Shown: piece by piece, positions 1 through 13,304 of the stretch | Layout of the letters: each line of letters opens with the position of its first letter | Position numbering within the stretch: position 1 is the stretch's first letter | From: Mesocentrotus franciscanus | Lineage: Eukaryota > Echinodermata > Echinoidea > Camarodonta > Strongylocentrotidae | Direction: 5' to 3' | DNA: 64,000 nt | NCBI GenBank assembly: GCA_037976565.1 | Contig: CP137671.1 | Span: 26,297,813-26,361,812 of the forward strand | Made by a program: the position numbers and the translations under genes | Notes under the pieces: model-generated | Database searches by the model: none | The model's input: the letters and a program-made list of their open reading frames with translations, nothing else | What the model was told of the DNA's origin: nothing

Positions 1-122
1 TCAATCAATATTACTCTTCTGTTATGTATACATGTGTCAGTATTCTTTGCATTGTATGATTGTTCATATGTTCTGTCATTATTGTGATGTGTTGTTGTTA
101 ATAAATTCAAATTCAAATTCGA
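1..122 (+). mobile_element. LINE 3' end with AATTC tail
   Basis: Ends GTTGTTAATAAATTCAAATT followed by CAAATTC-type repeats. It matches, in opposite orientation, the 3' end of the LINE at 20270 (ATTACTCTTCTGT, ATTCTTTGCATTG, TTGTTGTTAATAAATTC). Only the tail is in the window. Confidence 0.65.
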
Positions 123-245
123 TTCAAAATAAAGTTCATATATATCATTAACAAAAGTTAGAATACATATATAAATAATCATATCATAATATAATTCATT
201 AAAATAATTATACCTTTAAAAAATAACAATTGACAAATTTTTTCA

Positions 246-745
246 NNNNNNNNNNNNNNNNNNNNNNNNNNNNNNNNNNNNNNNNNNNNNNNNNNNNNNN
301 NNNNNNNNNNNNNNNNNNNNNNNNNNNNNNNNNNNNNNNNNNNNNNNNNNNNNNNNNNNNNNNNNNNNNNNNNNNNNNNNNNNNNNNNNNNNNNNNNNNN
401 NNNNNNNNNNNNNNNNNNNNNNNNNNNNNNNNNNNNNNNNNNNNNNNNNNNNNNNNNNNNNNNNNNNNNNNNNNNNNNNNNNNNNNNNNNNNNNNNNNNN
501 NNNNNNNNNNNNNNNNNNNNNNNNNNNNNNNNNNNNNNNNNNNNNNNNNNNNNNNNNNNNNNNNNNNNNNNNNNNNNNNNNNNNNNNNNNNNNNNNNNNN
601 NNNNNNNNNNNNNNNNNNNNNNNNNNNNNNNNNNNNNNNNNNNNNNNNNNNNNNNNNNNNNNNNNNNNNNNNNNNNNNNNNNNNNNNNNNNNNNNNNNNN
701 NNNNNNNNNNNNNNNNNNNNNNNNNNNNNNNNNNNNNNNNNNNNN
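246..745. other. Scaffold gap, 500 N
   Basis: Exactly 500 N. Sequence on the two sides is not obviously similar, unlike the gap at 53754. Confidence 0.99.
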
Positions 746-1378
746 AAAATATATTGTGTCTTGAGTGAAGCCTAAACTGAGTTCCTACTGTAGCCTGGGC
801 TGCGTTCTTAGTCTTCTAACTCAGATCTCTCTTCACTTCATTTCATTATCGCAGTCTGTTCTTATATCTTCTGGGTTTAACATATCCCCATTTTATGTGA
901 ATCATGCATTATGTTGCATATTAATGACTGAAGAAAGCAAGTTTTAAATTTTAAATTAAAAAGATCTAAGCATACATGAAAGTCAAAGGGCTGGCTCAAG
1001 AGATAGACAGAAGAAAAAAAAAAAGGAAGGGGGTGTGGGGGAATTGGACTCAAACTCATGAGATTTCACAAGAAGACTTTATGAAAGCAGGTCGTATATA
1101 TTATAATAAATATACATGTAGTTGTGCTTTGAATCATCTTCACATGAAAAGAACTATGGGTAAGTAAATGTTTGAAGAAAGAAAAAATTGCATGTACCTG
1201 CTACTGCTACTTGAAGCTAACCCTCATTGCTGAGAAACAAGCCTTGAAGTACTGTTACTGTCATATTGCTCGAAAGGAGACTGTAGTTTGGGTAAGAGCA
1301 AAAGTTACAATTAAATTTACACATGTAAAGTTCCAAAAAATCAAAGGAATAATTAAACATGCTTTAGTATACAATATA
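746..1378. other. No recognisable feature
   Basis: AT-rich sequence with a short A/G tract near 1010-1040. Open frames here are short and unsupported. Confidence 0.5.
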
Positions 1379-1380
1379 TA

Positions 1381-1568
1381 CAGTCAAACCGGTCTATAGC
1401 GACCGCCCAGAAACACAAAAGTGGTCTTTGTAGACAGGTGGGTGGTCTTTGTACACAGGTTCCTTTAGTACATGTTTCAATGAGAAACCATTTTCAAGGA
1501 AACAAAAGTGTGGTCTTTGCAGACAGGTGGTCTCTGTAGACAGGTGGTCACTAAAGCAGGTTTGACTG
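1381..1568. mobile_element. Short MITE with CAGTCAAACC ends and TA target site
   Basis: Inverted ends CAGTCAAACC and GGTTTGACTG are flanked by TA on both sides, as for mariner/Tc1-type elements. The inside repeats GTGGTCTTTGTAGACAGGTG-like phrases. The short open frame across it on the minus strand is a shadow of these repeats. Confidence 0.75.
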
Positions 1569-3263
1569 TATATATATATATAATGTATGAACAAGTTTAA
1601 AGATTCAAGTTTTATTGTCCATAATAATACATACATTTGCTTCGCTTCATAATATATAACATAGGCTTAACATGATATTATTTGATGAGAGCCAGAAGGG
1701 TGTTAACTTAATGTTGAACAAGAATAAGTCAACACCATTCCAGCTCTCAACAGACAGTACATGCACATAGCACAAATTTTACTCTGGGTGACATCATGAA
1801 TGCATATTTAAACAGAAATAGCAAACTGACATAATAACAATACTGCAACTTCCTCTGATCAAAAGAGGAAGAGAGAGGTAACTACATGTATAGTGAATGA
1901 GAGAAAGAAAGGGAAAAAGAAAAGAGAAAAAAGAGGGACAACAAGGTAGAAAGAGAGACGATATAATCAGGACAAGACATGTACATTTCTACTCATCTGC
2001 ATAATAATATACAATACAAACACTTCAGATCATAGCTATCCAGTATACATGTAGGTACATTTACAATTCCACACAACATGTAATTCACTGAAATATGGTT
2101 CAACATATTTTCAACCACAGAGAATCATGACCCTGATATGATGTAAGTTTCATTTATATATTATAGCTTTTCACGCAAGAGATTCCTTGTATATATTGTA
2201 TATAAAGGCATTTCTTCATTAGTTTACTATGTTTTCAGCATTGACATGTCATGATTGTAATTTTCATGTGTTTTCACTTATATTTAGGTATGAAATACAT
2301 TTTTGGACAAATCAAAACAGGGAATATTTCATGTATGGGGAGTCTAAAAAATGCAACACTGTAGATTTTGATCGCAACGTCTTCATAATTATTTTACAGT
2401 TCTCACTGAAATTTGGTATGTAATGTTTTAGTGATATCCCCTAAAATCTCTGTGAATTTCACAAAGATCAAGCTATTATAATAAAAAGTTATGATCATGT
2501 TTGTAATATGAAGCACTTTTCAAATGTTACAAATTTACATTTACAATTATTAAGGTAATTTTAATGTCGTTAATATCTCTTTTATGAGAAATAATGGCCA
2601 TATTTAAAACTTTTAAAGGTACATGTGGAGAAACTTAAAGGCATGTTTAATACAGTAATTTTCATACAAGTAAGAGCTGAGAATGGATCATATCAAATCA
2701 ATGTTTGGTAGTTGTTGCTGAACTTAAAATAAATATTTGAAGAGCTGAATAAGTATGTTACTTTCTTTTAAATCAATGATGGTTTCGTTTCAAGAAATAA
2801 AGAGTGACTTAAATCAAAAGTTGTTTTTGTGAAATGCAGAACCCACAGTTTTCTCGTGCACTGATGCCATGCAACATGCTACAGTGTATCTTTGTAACAT
2901 TTACAATATGATACGTCTAGAAAAACACAATCCTAAGATTCCTAACTTTGTAGGTTAGTATTGATCCTTGTACAATTCAAAAATGGTAATTTAGAAAATA
3001 CTAAGACAGCACTGCCAACGAATTGAACGAAATGAATGGATGAGTACTGTTTAAAATGTTTCCAATCAGAATCTTGTTGCATATTCTGTTTAGACACCCT
3101 GTAGAAACAAAAAATCTTTTAGTGCAAGTTATGATTATTATTTGGCTTGACATGGCAACTAAAGAAACTATAGTACTGCTAGGGACAGTCAGATTTTCTG
3201 CAAATTTAGTCTCAAAGTTACTATTCAGTGCGTACATTAAATAAACAAGGGTAACGCTCTCGG
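1569..3263. other. No recognisable gene
   Basis: AT-rich. There is a polypurine stretch at about 1860-1960 (GAGAGAAAG type). I see no splice-supported coding block. Confidence 0.5.
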
Positions 3264-3909
3264 TCTCGCCTGCATTGCACAATTCGATATGATGAAAAAT
3301 TGAGGTTAGGACATTATTTATAGCAGGCGCCCCAAAATGAAATCCTCTGAATATAATCAGCATTTTGAAGTGAATATTGACTAAGAATCATCAAAAGAAT
3401 TCTTTACAATTATTTGCACCAAGATAGATAACTTTCATGAAATTTGAACAAATAACAAAAATTGATTAATTCATTGTGAAAAACATAATCCAAGTCTACT
3501 GACCTAAAATGACCTTTGACGTTGACTTTGCGAACTGGAATTTGTGTCATATGATTTGTGATATATAACCCTTGGGTATAAGTTTCATGGAATTTGAACA
3601 AACACTTTTGAAATTATGCTAAAATTCAAAAATTCAAAAACTTAACCTCAGGTTAAGTTTTTGATGATCTACAACATAGTCTAAGTTTGTTGACCTGAAA
3701 TGACCTTGACTTTGTGACCTGAAATTTTCCTCGCATGATAGGGAATACTTGATAACTTTATAGTCAAGTTTCCTTGAATAAGAACAGATACTTTCAAAAT
3801 TAAATTAACAATTCAAAAAACTAATCTCAGGTTAAGTTTTTGATGTTGGCGTCGCCGCCCATAACCGGAAGCGGCGCCTACAGTCTCGCTTTTTGCTCAG
3901 CAGGCGAGA
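3264..3909. mobile_element. Repeat bounded by TCTCGCCTG and CAGGCGAGA
   Basis: Inverted 9-bp ends, with inner degenerate tandem units of about 190-200 bp (3410-3840) containing GACCTGAAATGACCTTGAC and CTCAGGTTAAGTTTTTGATG. A shorter element with the same ends lies at 47729-48002. Confidence 0.55.
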
Positions 3910-5465
3910 CAAAAAGTATCAGTTCCCAACTTTGGTAGATCCCAATTAAAAATTCATAACCAATATGACTTTGAAATGTATTTAATGATAAAGAGTAACT
4001 TTTTTTCCTGTCAAATGATACCCTATTCATAATATTTTGCCATGGGTGACTGAGCACCAGGGTCTTTAAAAGTGTTGTCAAAATCGCCTTGTACCAAGTT
4101 TTGGCTGATGGAGCGAATGTGGGTCAGGCCATATTTCTTGGGTCTTAAATCCTGTTAAAGTTAAATTTTGCCTCGTGATTTGGTGCTTCATTGTTTAAAA
4201 TGATGCAATGTATCTAGGCTTTCCCAGAATCTTGTTTCAATCCATAGGATAACCTTTTATTATTTTGAACAGCCTACTAACTTCTTGTCAAATATGTACA
4301 AGTTTTCTCTGCTCACTTGTCCGCTGCCCTATTTCACATGTAAGGAGCATACTGTAAGGTGTTTATCTGGAATACCAGTTTCATAAGCTTTGAAAACTCA
4401 AAGGTTACGAAACCCAAATGCAAGAAGAACACATATGATGATAAGTATCAAAGAAATTGACAGTAGACTTTCATTTTAAAAGATAACATTCCAAATAAAC
4501 TTTATCCATTTTGTATCACTCAGTGAGAAGAATTACCTGAAACAAGAGCTGCGAATATCATAAATTTTGCTTGTAATAAGCATTTCTTTGTGTTTGGTTT
4601 GATATCGACACCATTTCTTTTCAACTGCCTAATAGTCAATGTAAATACATGTAAATGAGTAATTGTGTCTGGAATGAGATAACACTATCATAATGGCTTT
4701 TGATCCACATTCAATGCTTCAGTCCATATTTGGTACAAGAGGAATTTGACAAAACGGTACTTTTGAAAAGCCTGCTGCTCAGTCATCCGTGGCAGCACAA
4801 TTATGAATATGGTAATATTAGACAGCGTATAAGTTACCCTTTACCATGATATATGATTCAAGCCAGGTCACATAGGTTACAACTTTCTAACTATAAGTTA
4901 CCAAAGTTGGGTACACTTGTTTTTGATACGCACTGTAGAGGTTGTTGCAATCCACAGCAGTCATTGATTTGCACAGAGGGGTGGGGAAAACAAATTACCA
5001 CCCCCTAACCCTCTTTAACTTTTTTAAAGACTAAAACCAATGAGCGGCTCTACATAATATACCAAACAGAATGGAAATCATACTAGAGTTAAAGAATAAC
5101 TTTTATATGGACTGGTGTGCATAAGCATAACTTTGACATAGACACACACAAACAAAAATCCAATAACTTTTAAAAGGAAGACCAACTATTAATGATTGTG
5201 TAGGAGAGTGCATATACATGTATGCATGTACTGTACATGTAGGCAGAAGGGAATATCTTTATCACATAGAGCAACAGAGTGGAAATGGGAACAAAATAGA
5301 CAAATGATTTATTCAAAGGAGAAAATTATGCAAAGAATATCTTTGTACAGGGAATAAATAAAATATATCTACAACAAAAAAAAAACAACAAACACAAAGA
5401 AAGGAAATCAGATGAATATTGTTGGAGAAGAACATTATATTAAACAGTAAATTCAGAGAAAATAT
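3910..5465. other. No recognisable gene
   Basis: AT-rich intergenic sequence; an A-rich patch near 5380. No coding block or RNA gene seen. Confidence 0.5.
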
Positions 5466-5469
5466 CTAT

Positions 5470-5640
5470 ATATTAATGTGAATGTTAAAGTGCTATATGT
5501 CTTTTCTCTCTATATACTCGTTTTATGTTGTATGTATCATGTCACATGTACATTTTATTTATTTTCTCTGTGAATAATGCATGTAAACGCAACAACTTTC
5601 CTTTTGGACCAATAAATTTGAATTGAATTGAATTGAATTA
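5470..5640 (+). mobile_element. LINE 3' end with TTGAA tail
   Basis: Ends CCAATAAATTTGAATTGAAT followed by more TTGAA units. A terminal short tandem repeat after AATAAA is typical of CR1/L2-like non-LTR elements. Confidence 0.6.
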
Positions 5641-6503
5641 TCTTTGATGCAAATTATGCTTCAGTTTCCTTTATTTGTATACAAATTCAGACAAATTGCA
5701 AAATATTTTGGTAATGGGAAGATAACTGACCATGGTTACTTAATCTTGGGTAATTAATACTAGTATTCAGTGGTTTGGATCCTCAGGGAGAAGTGTATTA
5801 TAAATCAAATTATATTTATTATTTTAGCTTTACCAAATCTATAGAACATAATGGAAATTGAATGGAAAAACTGTATTTTCCAATCAATAACATGACTCAT
5901 CTGTAAATATGTGAACATGTAGGGTCCTATTACATGTATATTAAAGATATGTAATAAATCGTTTTTAAAATGGCATAAGAATAAGGAGAGGGAGAAAGTG
6001 GATTTTATTTCAAGTGCAACATGGATGCTTCACAATATACCATTGCTCATTCTGTCAATAGGCCTAATGGACTAAAACATTAACAAACATACTAGAAAAT
6101 AATATTTTCTTTTCATGATTTGTCACAAGGTTTGGAAAACAAAAGTTGTTCAGTTTTCTATTAGAGGGATATCAGATGGATATAAAACAGGGTGACGATG
6201 TTAATGCAGAGTTGATAGTGAAGGGCAGATTAGGAAAGAGAAAGGAAGACACTTTAATAGTAAAAACATGTAGTACGTAAAGGACTTTTGGTCCTCTTAT
6301 ACAGAACATGTAGCTTGAAAAGTCGAAGAAACTGTGCGGCAAATGTGATTTCTAGACCATTCTAGATGCATTTGACTGAAATAAGTCAACTTCTGCAAAA
6401 AATTACTATCATGATAGCAGAAGTGGATCAATAACTGCTTTTCAAACATCATAAATTTCTTATACTACTGTTACAAATTTTCCAAACAGTGTTCATTCAC
6501 ATG
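5641..6503. other. No recognisable feature
   Basis: AT-rich sequence without coding signals. Confidence 0.5.
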
Positions 6504-7048
6504 TTAAAGGTACTATGTCCCATTTGCAGGCAAAAAAATGAAAAGCTTAAATTCAAGGGCATTTGTAAGACACTGTACTAATTTAGAACTTCCCTAAAAA
6601 CGAAAGGGCTTGAAAATGGCTTTTAGTGGGAAAATAACAAACATTAGTTTTCAAATCGACTTAAGTGATTGCAATCACCAAAGTAATAATCTGATTTTCA
6701 GACCCTTTTACCTAATGGTTGTACATGTACGTCTGCACAAAGATTCAATCAGTTTAATTTTGGCCATTACAAGTAGTGGGTTATTGATATAGAAAATGCT
6801 CATGTACACCCTGTACCTGTTACAGCTCATTTTAGGTAAGTTATTACCAAAGAAAAAAAGATGCCAGTCAATCACTCAATAGTGTATGACAGTAAAGTCT
6901 AGAAGGTAAACAGGTTTCCTTGCATAATTTGAATATTAGGACACTGCTAATGTTTACATTTCACAGATAGGACATACATGACATATTCATGCAAATTTCT
7001 ACAGAATTTGATGTTGGCCGCAAAAGGACAGACATGTAGTATTTTTAA
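6504..7048. mobile_element. TTAA-flanked MITE, family A copy 1
   Basis: Starts TTAAAGGTACTATGTCCC and ends near GTAGTATTTTTAA. It aligns along its whole length with 19600-20139. TTAA target sites and no coding capacity fit a piggyBac-type MITE. The open frame at 6610-6792 is internal and not conserved as protein. Confidence 0.75.
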
Positions 7049-7639
7049 AGCCTAAGTCCACTCCAAAAATAACTTACTTTCAATAGAAGCAGAACAATCA
7101 AACAAACCAATCAAAAAAAGTTTGAGCAAAATCAGATAACTAATAAGAAAGTTATGAATTTTTGAAAAAGTATGTAAAACTGGAACAATGGAAATCACTA
7201 CACAAATTGCCAATTTGGTTATCAGTTTGTGACGTCATCACTGGTCATGTCCTCACTATTTATCAATTGCTTTATATAGTTTAATCCCATTCATTTCCCT
7301 TTAAAAAAAAAAAACTCTTTATTAGTGCATCCACACAAAAACATATTACAATCAATCTAACTTGGATGCTGGTGTGAAGAAATAAGATTCTTAGGGAGAA
7401 AATAGGAAATTTATATTATCAATATAAAGAAAATAATTAGTGGATAGTGAGGACCTGACGTCACAGACTCATGAGTGAGTTGCCAATTTGTCTAGTGATT
7501 TTCAAAGTTTTTGATGTCATTACAAATTCATAACTTTCTTATTAGTTATCCGATAGCGCTCAAACTTTTTTTGATTGGTTTGTCTGATTTTCTGCTTCTA
7601 TTGAAAGTAAGTTATTTTTGGAGTGGACTTGGGCTTTAA
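7045..7639. mobile_element. TTAA-flanked foldback MITE, family B
   Basis: Left end TTAAAGCCTAAGTCCACTCC and right end GGAGTGGACTTGGGCTTTAA are inverted. The complementarity continues inward for over 150 bp (AATAACTTACTTTCAATAGA against its complement, GACGTCA on both arms). It shares its left TTAA with family A copy 1. Confidence 0.82.
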
Positions 7640-8699
7640 GGGTGGTCCACAAACAAATATTCAAACTTTTAATTTGAAATGTGGAAGAAGTATGAACTTA
7701 TACTTGCAAAGCACAAAGTCCCTTGCAGCTGGGCTCAGGGCTTGCTTAAGGGCTTTAATGTTCCTAGATATTCTAGTGCAATATGTGCCATCTATTGAAG
7801 CACTTTCTAACAAGTTTTATGACTATTATGTCATAAATAATTCTTAGTTGAGAAGGACTATTAATCTAATGCTGATTTTCATACTGATACAATCAAAATT
7901 CAAACCTATTGTTATTACATGGTATACACCCCTTGTGGATCACGCTTAGGTTTATATGTACATGTACATACATGTACATGTACTTACAGTGTGTATCATG
8001 CTCTTTCTCAATCAAACTGATGACAAGATGGACTTTGACTACCATTCTGGCTTTGAAGCCAACACTTCAATTTGTTGGATCAAGAAACTCATTGGTTGGA
8101 TGAATATCTTTGACAGTTCTATTCAATCATTCTGAAAATTGCAATTTTCCTTCTACAGCAGATTTATTTCCAAAGTCATTTACCGGTACATTTCATTTAT
8201 TTGCTGACAGATAATTGCAGTCACTTTTGCAATCAATTAGTTACTCTATCCAGTTATATCATATGATCTCCCTTTCTCACTCTTTATCTCTCTCTCTTTG
8301 CAGCTGCAAGTTCCAGGTTCTGTTTTAAGTTCATGCAACTTACAGGAATACATGGGTGTCATTGACAATAGGGTAAAGGAGGGTACTTTTGACAGACTTT
8401 GTTTCAAATCGGCATCCCAAATATATAGCTACAGATACTGGGTAATAAAGTGTACATGTACATGTAAATGTAGCTGCACAAATCTAGAGTCTGTTTATCA
8501 TGCATTTTATAGATTTGGAGCAAATAATTTAGAACATAAATCGGTTCTACAAAAATTAAAACTTGGGATGAAAAATAGGAAATCTGAAAATGATTTACTT
8601 TTCATTTATAATTTCAAAGCGTAGCCAGTCGAATGGGAGGAAATAAATGCCAATATACCTCTTACATGTAGTGAGAAATAATTTGTTGTGATAGCTGAT
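7640..8699. other. No recognisable gene
   Basis: Contains TACATGTACATGTAC-type palindromic runs at 7960-7982 and 8452-8466. No supported coding block. Confidence 0.45.
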
Positions 8700-9250
8700 A
8701 TTAATAATAACAATAATAATAAGATATTTCTATACCACAAATTGCAAAATGCCTCTAAGCGGTTTAGAAAGAAAATAGTTGAGAAGTTAAGGAAACAGAA
8801 TTTGCATTACAAATTACATCAAATCAATTAACATTAAAACTTTGCAAATGAAAATAATACATGTCCATAATTACAAATCGCTTACAACCAAAATACAAAT
8901 AGTTCAAAAATTAATAGTATCCTATGTTAATCTACACAAAATATAAAAGGCAAAAGATTAGAGGGCTATTCAAGAACAAGATTTAAAGAGATGTGTTTTT
9001 AGCATTGTTTTAAATGTATTTAAAGAACTGGCATTGCGAAATTGAAGGGGGAGATTGTTCCAAAGAAATGTAGCTGCAAAAAGAAAGAATGACCATATTG
9101 TTTATAAGAAATAGTGTGAGACCGAGAGAGGAGAGATTGAGAAGCAGATCGCAAAGTCCGGACAGGAGTGTATCGAGGAAGGAGTTCAGAAAGATATGAA
9201 GGAGCGAAACCATGATAAGTCTTGAAAGTAGCATTGTTTTAATTGGTTGC
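8700..9250 (-). repeat. Probable dispersed repeat with AATAAT start
   Basis: Begins with an ATT/AAT microsatellite next to TATACCACAAATTGC and a GCGGTTTAG phrase, a layout typical of SINE or LINE 3' ends in the minus direction. Family not recognised. Confidence 0.35.
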
Positions 9251-9995
9251 TTTAAAAGCAGATATAACGCATCTACTTTAATACTAGCTAAAAGACATGT
9301 ACATTAAAATGCAAATTTTCACCACACTTAAATTGACTTGCCTTGTCCCAGACTTCAAAATCCCTGTCTACAGTATCTCTCTCAGTCTGTTTACTTCTCT
9401 CCCTTTATTTCTATCTTGGCTAGGATGTAGAACTTTGCTTGAGTCTTTCCCATTCCACCATATTACTATTCTTGTAACCCCTCCAGATGATTTCCAGGTA
9501 AATTTGCAAGGGTTTCACTATCCCCACCTCCAACTTCACTTTATAAAGAAAGTTTGATAGTAAAAAATTTGAAAGAAATAGTATTCATATTATTTGAATA
9601 GTTCGCAACTGGTCGCAAAATAGAGATTACTAGGTCAGTAGCACGATCAGAGACTTGATGCGGTGCTCATCATACATTTGAAAAAATCTTGGACTTGCAT
9701 TTAAACCATAACATTTTGTAAACCGTTGTATCAAAATGAAGAGCAAGTCCATATATATGCAAATTATCAAATTTTTGGTTAAATTTTGGAATTATTTTAA
9801 AGTGATTTGTACGAGAAGAAAAAAAGAGGCTATAGTACTAGTACTAGTTACTAGCTAACGCCAGTAGGTAAGGTTCGTTGGGTGTGGGTACTAGTTGTGA
9901 TTATGAACAAATTTGAATTTTTGTTTTATATCTCTTGATAGGGTATATACTGTATGGATGTCAATTAAGGCTACGTGATAACAATGTCATACTAT
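9251..9995. other. No recognisable feature
   Basis: AT-rich; contains the run AGTACTAGTACTAGTTACTAG near 9835-9857. No supported gene. Confidence 0.45.
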
Positions 9996-10401
9996 CAGTA
10001 GGGGTGCTGGTCCGAGAATAAGGATCGTCCGCACAAACGAGGATCGTCTTCGAACGCAGACAGACGCGTTGGGAAAAAAAGGATCGTCCACATTTTCGCT
10101 GATGTTTCTGATTTCGATCCGTGCTTGGTGATGCGAAAAACAGGTTCTGCAATGATTTTCTTGATGCATTTTACATTGACTTTGTACAGAGACTTTCACG
10201 TTATGACCGATAAATCCTCGGAAGACGGACATAAAAGTAGACGGTGAACGCCAGGGCGCGAATCGGAAACCTGAAACCCGAAACCGCAGTGCGCCGAAGA
10301 AAAAACAACGATCCTTTATTTTTTAGGACGCATTTTGTCCGTGTATACAAGGATACCTCGTTTATGTGGACGATCCTCATTCTCTGACCAGCGCCCTACT
10401 G
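9996..10401. mobile_element. MITE with CAGTAGGG ends
   Basis: CAGTAGGGGTGCTGGTC at the left pairs with GACCAGCGCCCTACTG at the right. Subterminal GGATCGTCC/GGACGATCC and CGAGGATCGTC/ATACCTCGTT extend the match. GGATCGTC recurs several times inside. No coding content. Confidence 0.75.
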
Positions 10402-12000
10402 ATTGTATTTATAACCTAGATCTACATCTACATCGATCCTAGCCATGCAGCTACCATTGCATTGACTCGAGGATGACAGCTATATTGTACATTAAGAAAT
10501 TTGATTTCGACGTCATATGTAACCTTCAAGGACGTCAATCCGATATAGGGGACATCATATCAAATGTCCCCACCCCCATGTTTTGTCAGAAAAGGAGACC
10601 ACCAGGAACAACTAAAAACACATTTTAAACATTAGTGCTCCTCCCCCTTCCCCGGCCCTCACCCTTATTCACCTGCTGGCTGATTCGATTTTGATTTGAG
10701 GCTAAATATTTTCTCACAAATTGCCCCCCAATGCTCAAGCTCGGATCGATGCCCTTGGCAAGCTTACATAAACTTAGGTCCACGCCTAAAACGCAATCAT
10801 TAGCGTCACGGTTTATCGATATTTTTATCGTATTCCACTCCACCCTGCAGGGCAAAACCAGGCCTGGCCATGGCCAGGGACATGGTCATGGTTGATGGTT
10901 CGTGATCCACCTCAGACCATAGGCATCGGCGCATCCCTGCCGGTATGCCGCGAGCTCCGGCAGTGCTATCATTTTCATTTGAATGCGAAGCAAGTTAGAT
11001 TTTTAAAAAAAGGATGATTCTAAGACGCTGATACTGTAGTAGAACCTACCTTAATCAGATGGCTGAGCACATAATAGAGAGCTATGTTGATGTCTCCGCA
11101 TACTACTGCAATGTTAAGGGAAACCTAGCTTCGTGTGGTCTAGTTGTTTCAGTCTGGCAACCGTGTTCGTGAACGAGAAGAAAGATGCACACAGCTAGCT
11201 AGCTGGATGGAGACCTGGATGGAGCTCGATTGTCGGCCGGCCGGCCGGCGGTCAGATGCGAGCTTCCAGCGTACGTGGATGCGCCCGATTCAGAGCGAGT
11301 GCCAGTTTCTCGAAACTGTCATAAATCTAAGTTCGTGGACATTATATAGAAATGCGTGTTAGTTCTATAACACACGTTTCAATAGGATATCTACAAAGTT
11401 AGACTTAATGACGGTTTCGAGAAACCACCCCAGATGTTCGGTGTCAATTTCGGAACCGTCGGATCCAGTGGATTCCTGGGAGGCGCACGCCCCTTTTTTT
11501 CCGAAAAAAAAGGATTGAAATATTCACATAATGTTTACGCATTCGGATATGCCTCAGAATCTACAAAAAGGCATCATATTTTCCGGGGCCCGCCTCCACG
11601 TAAAGGCTTCCTGCTTGCAATTTCGTACATTTCAAGCTGCCTCCCCTCCCCTCTAGTAAAATCTTGGATCTGCCCCTGGTTGTATCACGGTATGGCAAAG
11701 GTAACCTGGCGCTACAGTCGTTCGTAGCAAACAAATATTACTGGGCGGTGTTGTCTGGTTAACGAGTCTAACCGCAAAACGTAGGCATAACTACGCCTCA
11801 ATAGTATATAGAACGCTTCATACCCCATGGTACATGTGTTGTAACCGCGTCTTATGCACATGGTATCATTTTTACCACATTTGACGATGAGCATTGATGT
11901 CGCAGTTTGTATCGGGTGAAAAGGAGGTAGTGCTTCAGTATCCTTTTGTATTCTTCGTTACAAGATACCTTAACTAGAAGAAGAAAAAAACATTGAAGTA
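10402..12000. other. GC-richer non-coding stretch
   Basis: Includes a GGCC-rich patch near 11235-11250 and short open frames on both strands. None shows a known domain or splice support. Confidence 0.4.
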
Positions 12001-12002
12001 TG

Positions 12003-12065
12003 ACGGAGTGACGTGGCCGAGTGGTTTAAGGCGCTTGAATGGAGGGCTCGAATCCCGACACGCAC
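12003..12065 (+). pseudogene. Truncated tRNA-Ser/Leu-like sequence
   Basis: GTGGCCGAGTGGTTTAAGGC is a class II tRNA D-arm/box A, and GGGCTCGAATCCC is a T-arm/box B. The anticodon arm is largely missing, so this is a pseudogene or SINE head. Confidence 0.6.
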
Positions 12066-12084
12066 TAATATCCTTTGGCAAGAT

Positions 12085-13304
12085 ATTAACCTGCACTTGC
12101 AATTAATTGAAGCAAATCGAATTATATGATAATAATATAGGGCAAAAGGAGATCCGTCCAAATAAAGGTGCTGTCGAAATATCTGGATTTAAATTACTTG
12201 AAGTAGATAAGGCATCTTCTGTAAGACTACAAATTGATAAGCATCTCACATGGATTGAAGATATAAAAATGGTAAATCGAAATATTTGTTCAAAAGTTAG
12301 AATTTTGTCCAGGATACGGCATTATGTCCCACAGAGCATTATAGTGCTATTATACAAAGCGTTAATCCAGCCACATATTTTGTATGGAATTTAGGTATGG
12401 GGAACCACATACAAAACCAACTTGAATTGTATTTACCTTACCCAGAAAATGGCGATGGGAGCGATATCCTTTAGCCCAAGAGGTACCCATGCGGAACCCC
12501 TGTTCCAAAACATTAAAAAAAAATAGTTACAACCTTCTTTTGTCTCAACCTTCATCTATGACAGATATGGCACAAGGGGCAAAGAACATAGACAACTATA
12601 TCTGCCTAAATGCAAAACCACACAAGGTCAATTTTCAATATCGTTTATGGGCGTGAAAATATGAAATAGTATACCATGTGATTTAAGAGCAGTAAGATCT
12701 AAAAAATGATTTTCGGAAAGGGTTAACGAAACATCTAAATACTTTGAGTTAAACAAATGTTAAGACTTCTTAAAATTCCAAAAAAGAAATTTCAGATTAG
12801 AGAATTTCTAAAAAGATCATCACATTACATAATGATGTATTTTTTATTTATATTTTGTTCTGATACGGAAGTCGACATACATTTGACTAATTGACTTACA
12901 TGTATATACTAAGTAATGAATATTTCTAAATGACTATTCTATTTCCTTGTTTACTTTCACGATATAGTTTATGTAACATGTATATATATATACATATATA
13001 TGTAATATAGTATAGTAAAACATAGTTTTGTTTTAATTCTTGCCAAAGAAAGGGAACCAGACTCGACTAGCACTTGTGCTAATTTCTGGTACCCCGTTTA
13101 ACAACAAAAGTGTACACATAATCTTTTATTTCATTTGTATATAACATACTATGTAAAACAATGTTTATCTTATTCATGTGTAATGTTATTTATCTTGTGT
13201 TATCTTGTGTTATATTGTTATATTTTATGTAATCATGCTTTATACATTATGTTTTGCTTGTTATTATTCTTGTTGTTAATAAACTCAAACTCAACTCAAC
13301 TCAA
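12085..13304 (+). mobile_element. 5'-truncated LINE, reverse transcriptase C-terminus plus 3' UTR
   Basis: The open frame 12107-12394 ends VPQSIIVLLYKALIQPHILY, a signature of the end of CR1/Jockey-group reverse transcriptases. Downstream near 12600 is CKTTQGQF, out of frame. The 3' part ends in AATAAACTCAAACTCAACTC repeats. Decayed by stops and frameshifts. Confidence 0.78.

Noticed and set aside
230..775. Open frame across the first N run
   Set aside because: Made of N; no sequence content.
12003..12065. Functional tRNA gene
   Set aside because: The anticodon arm is missing.
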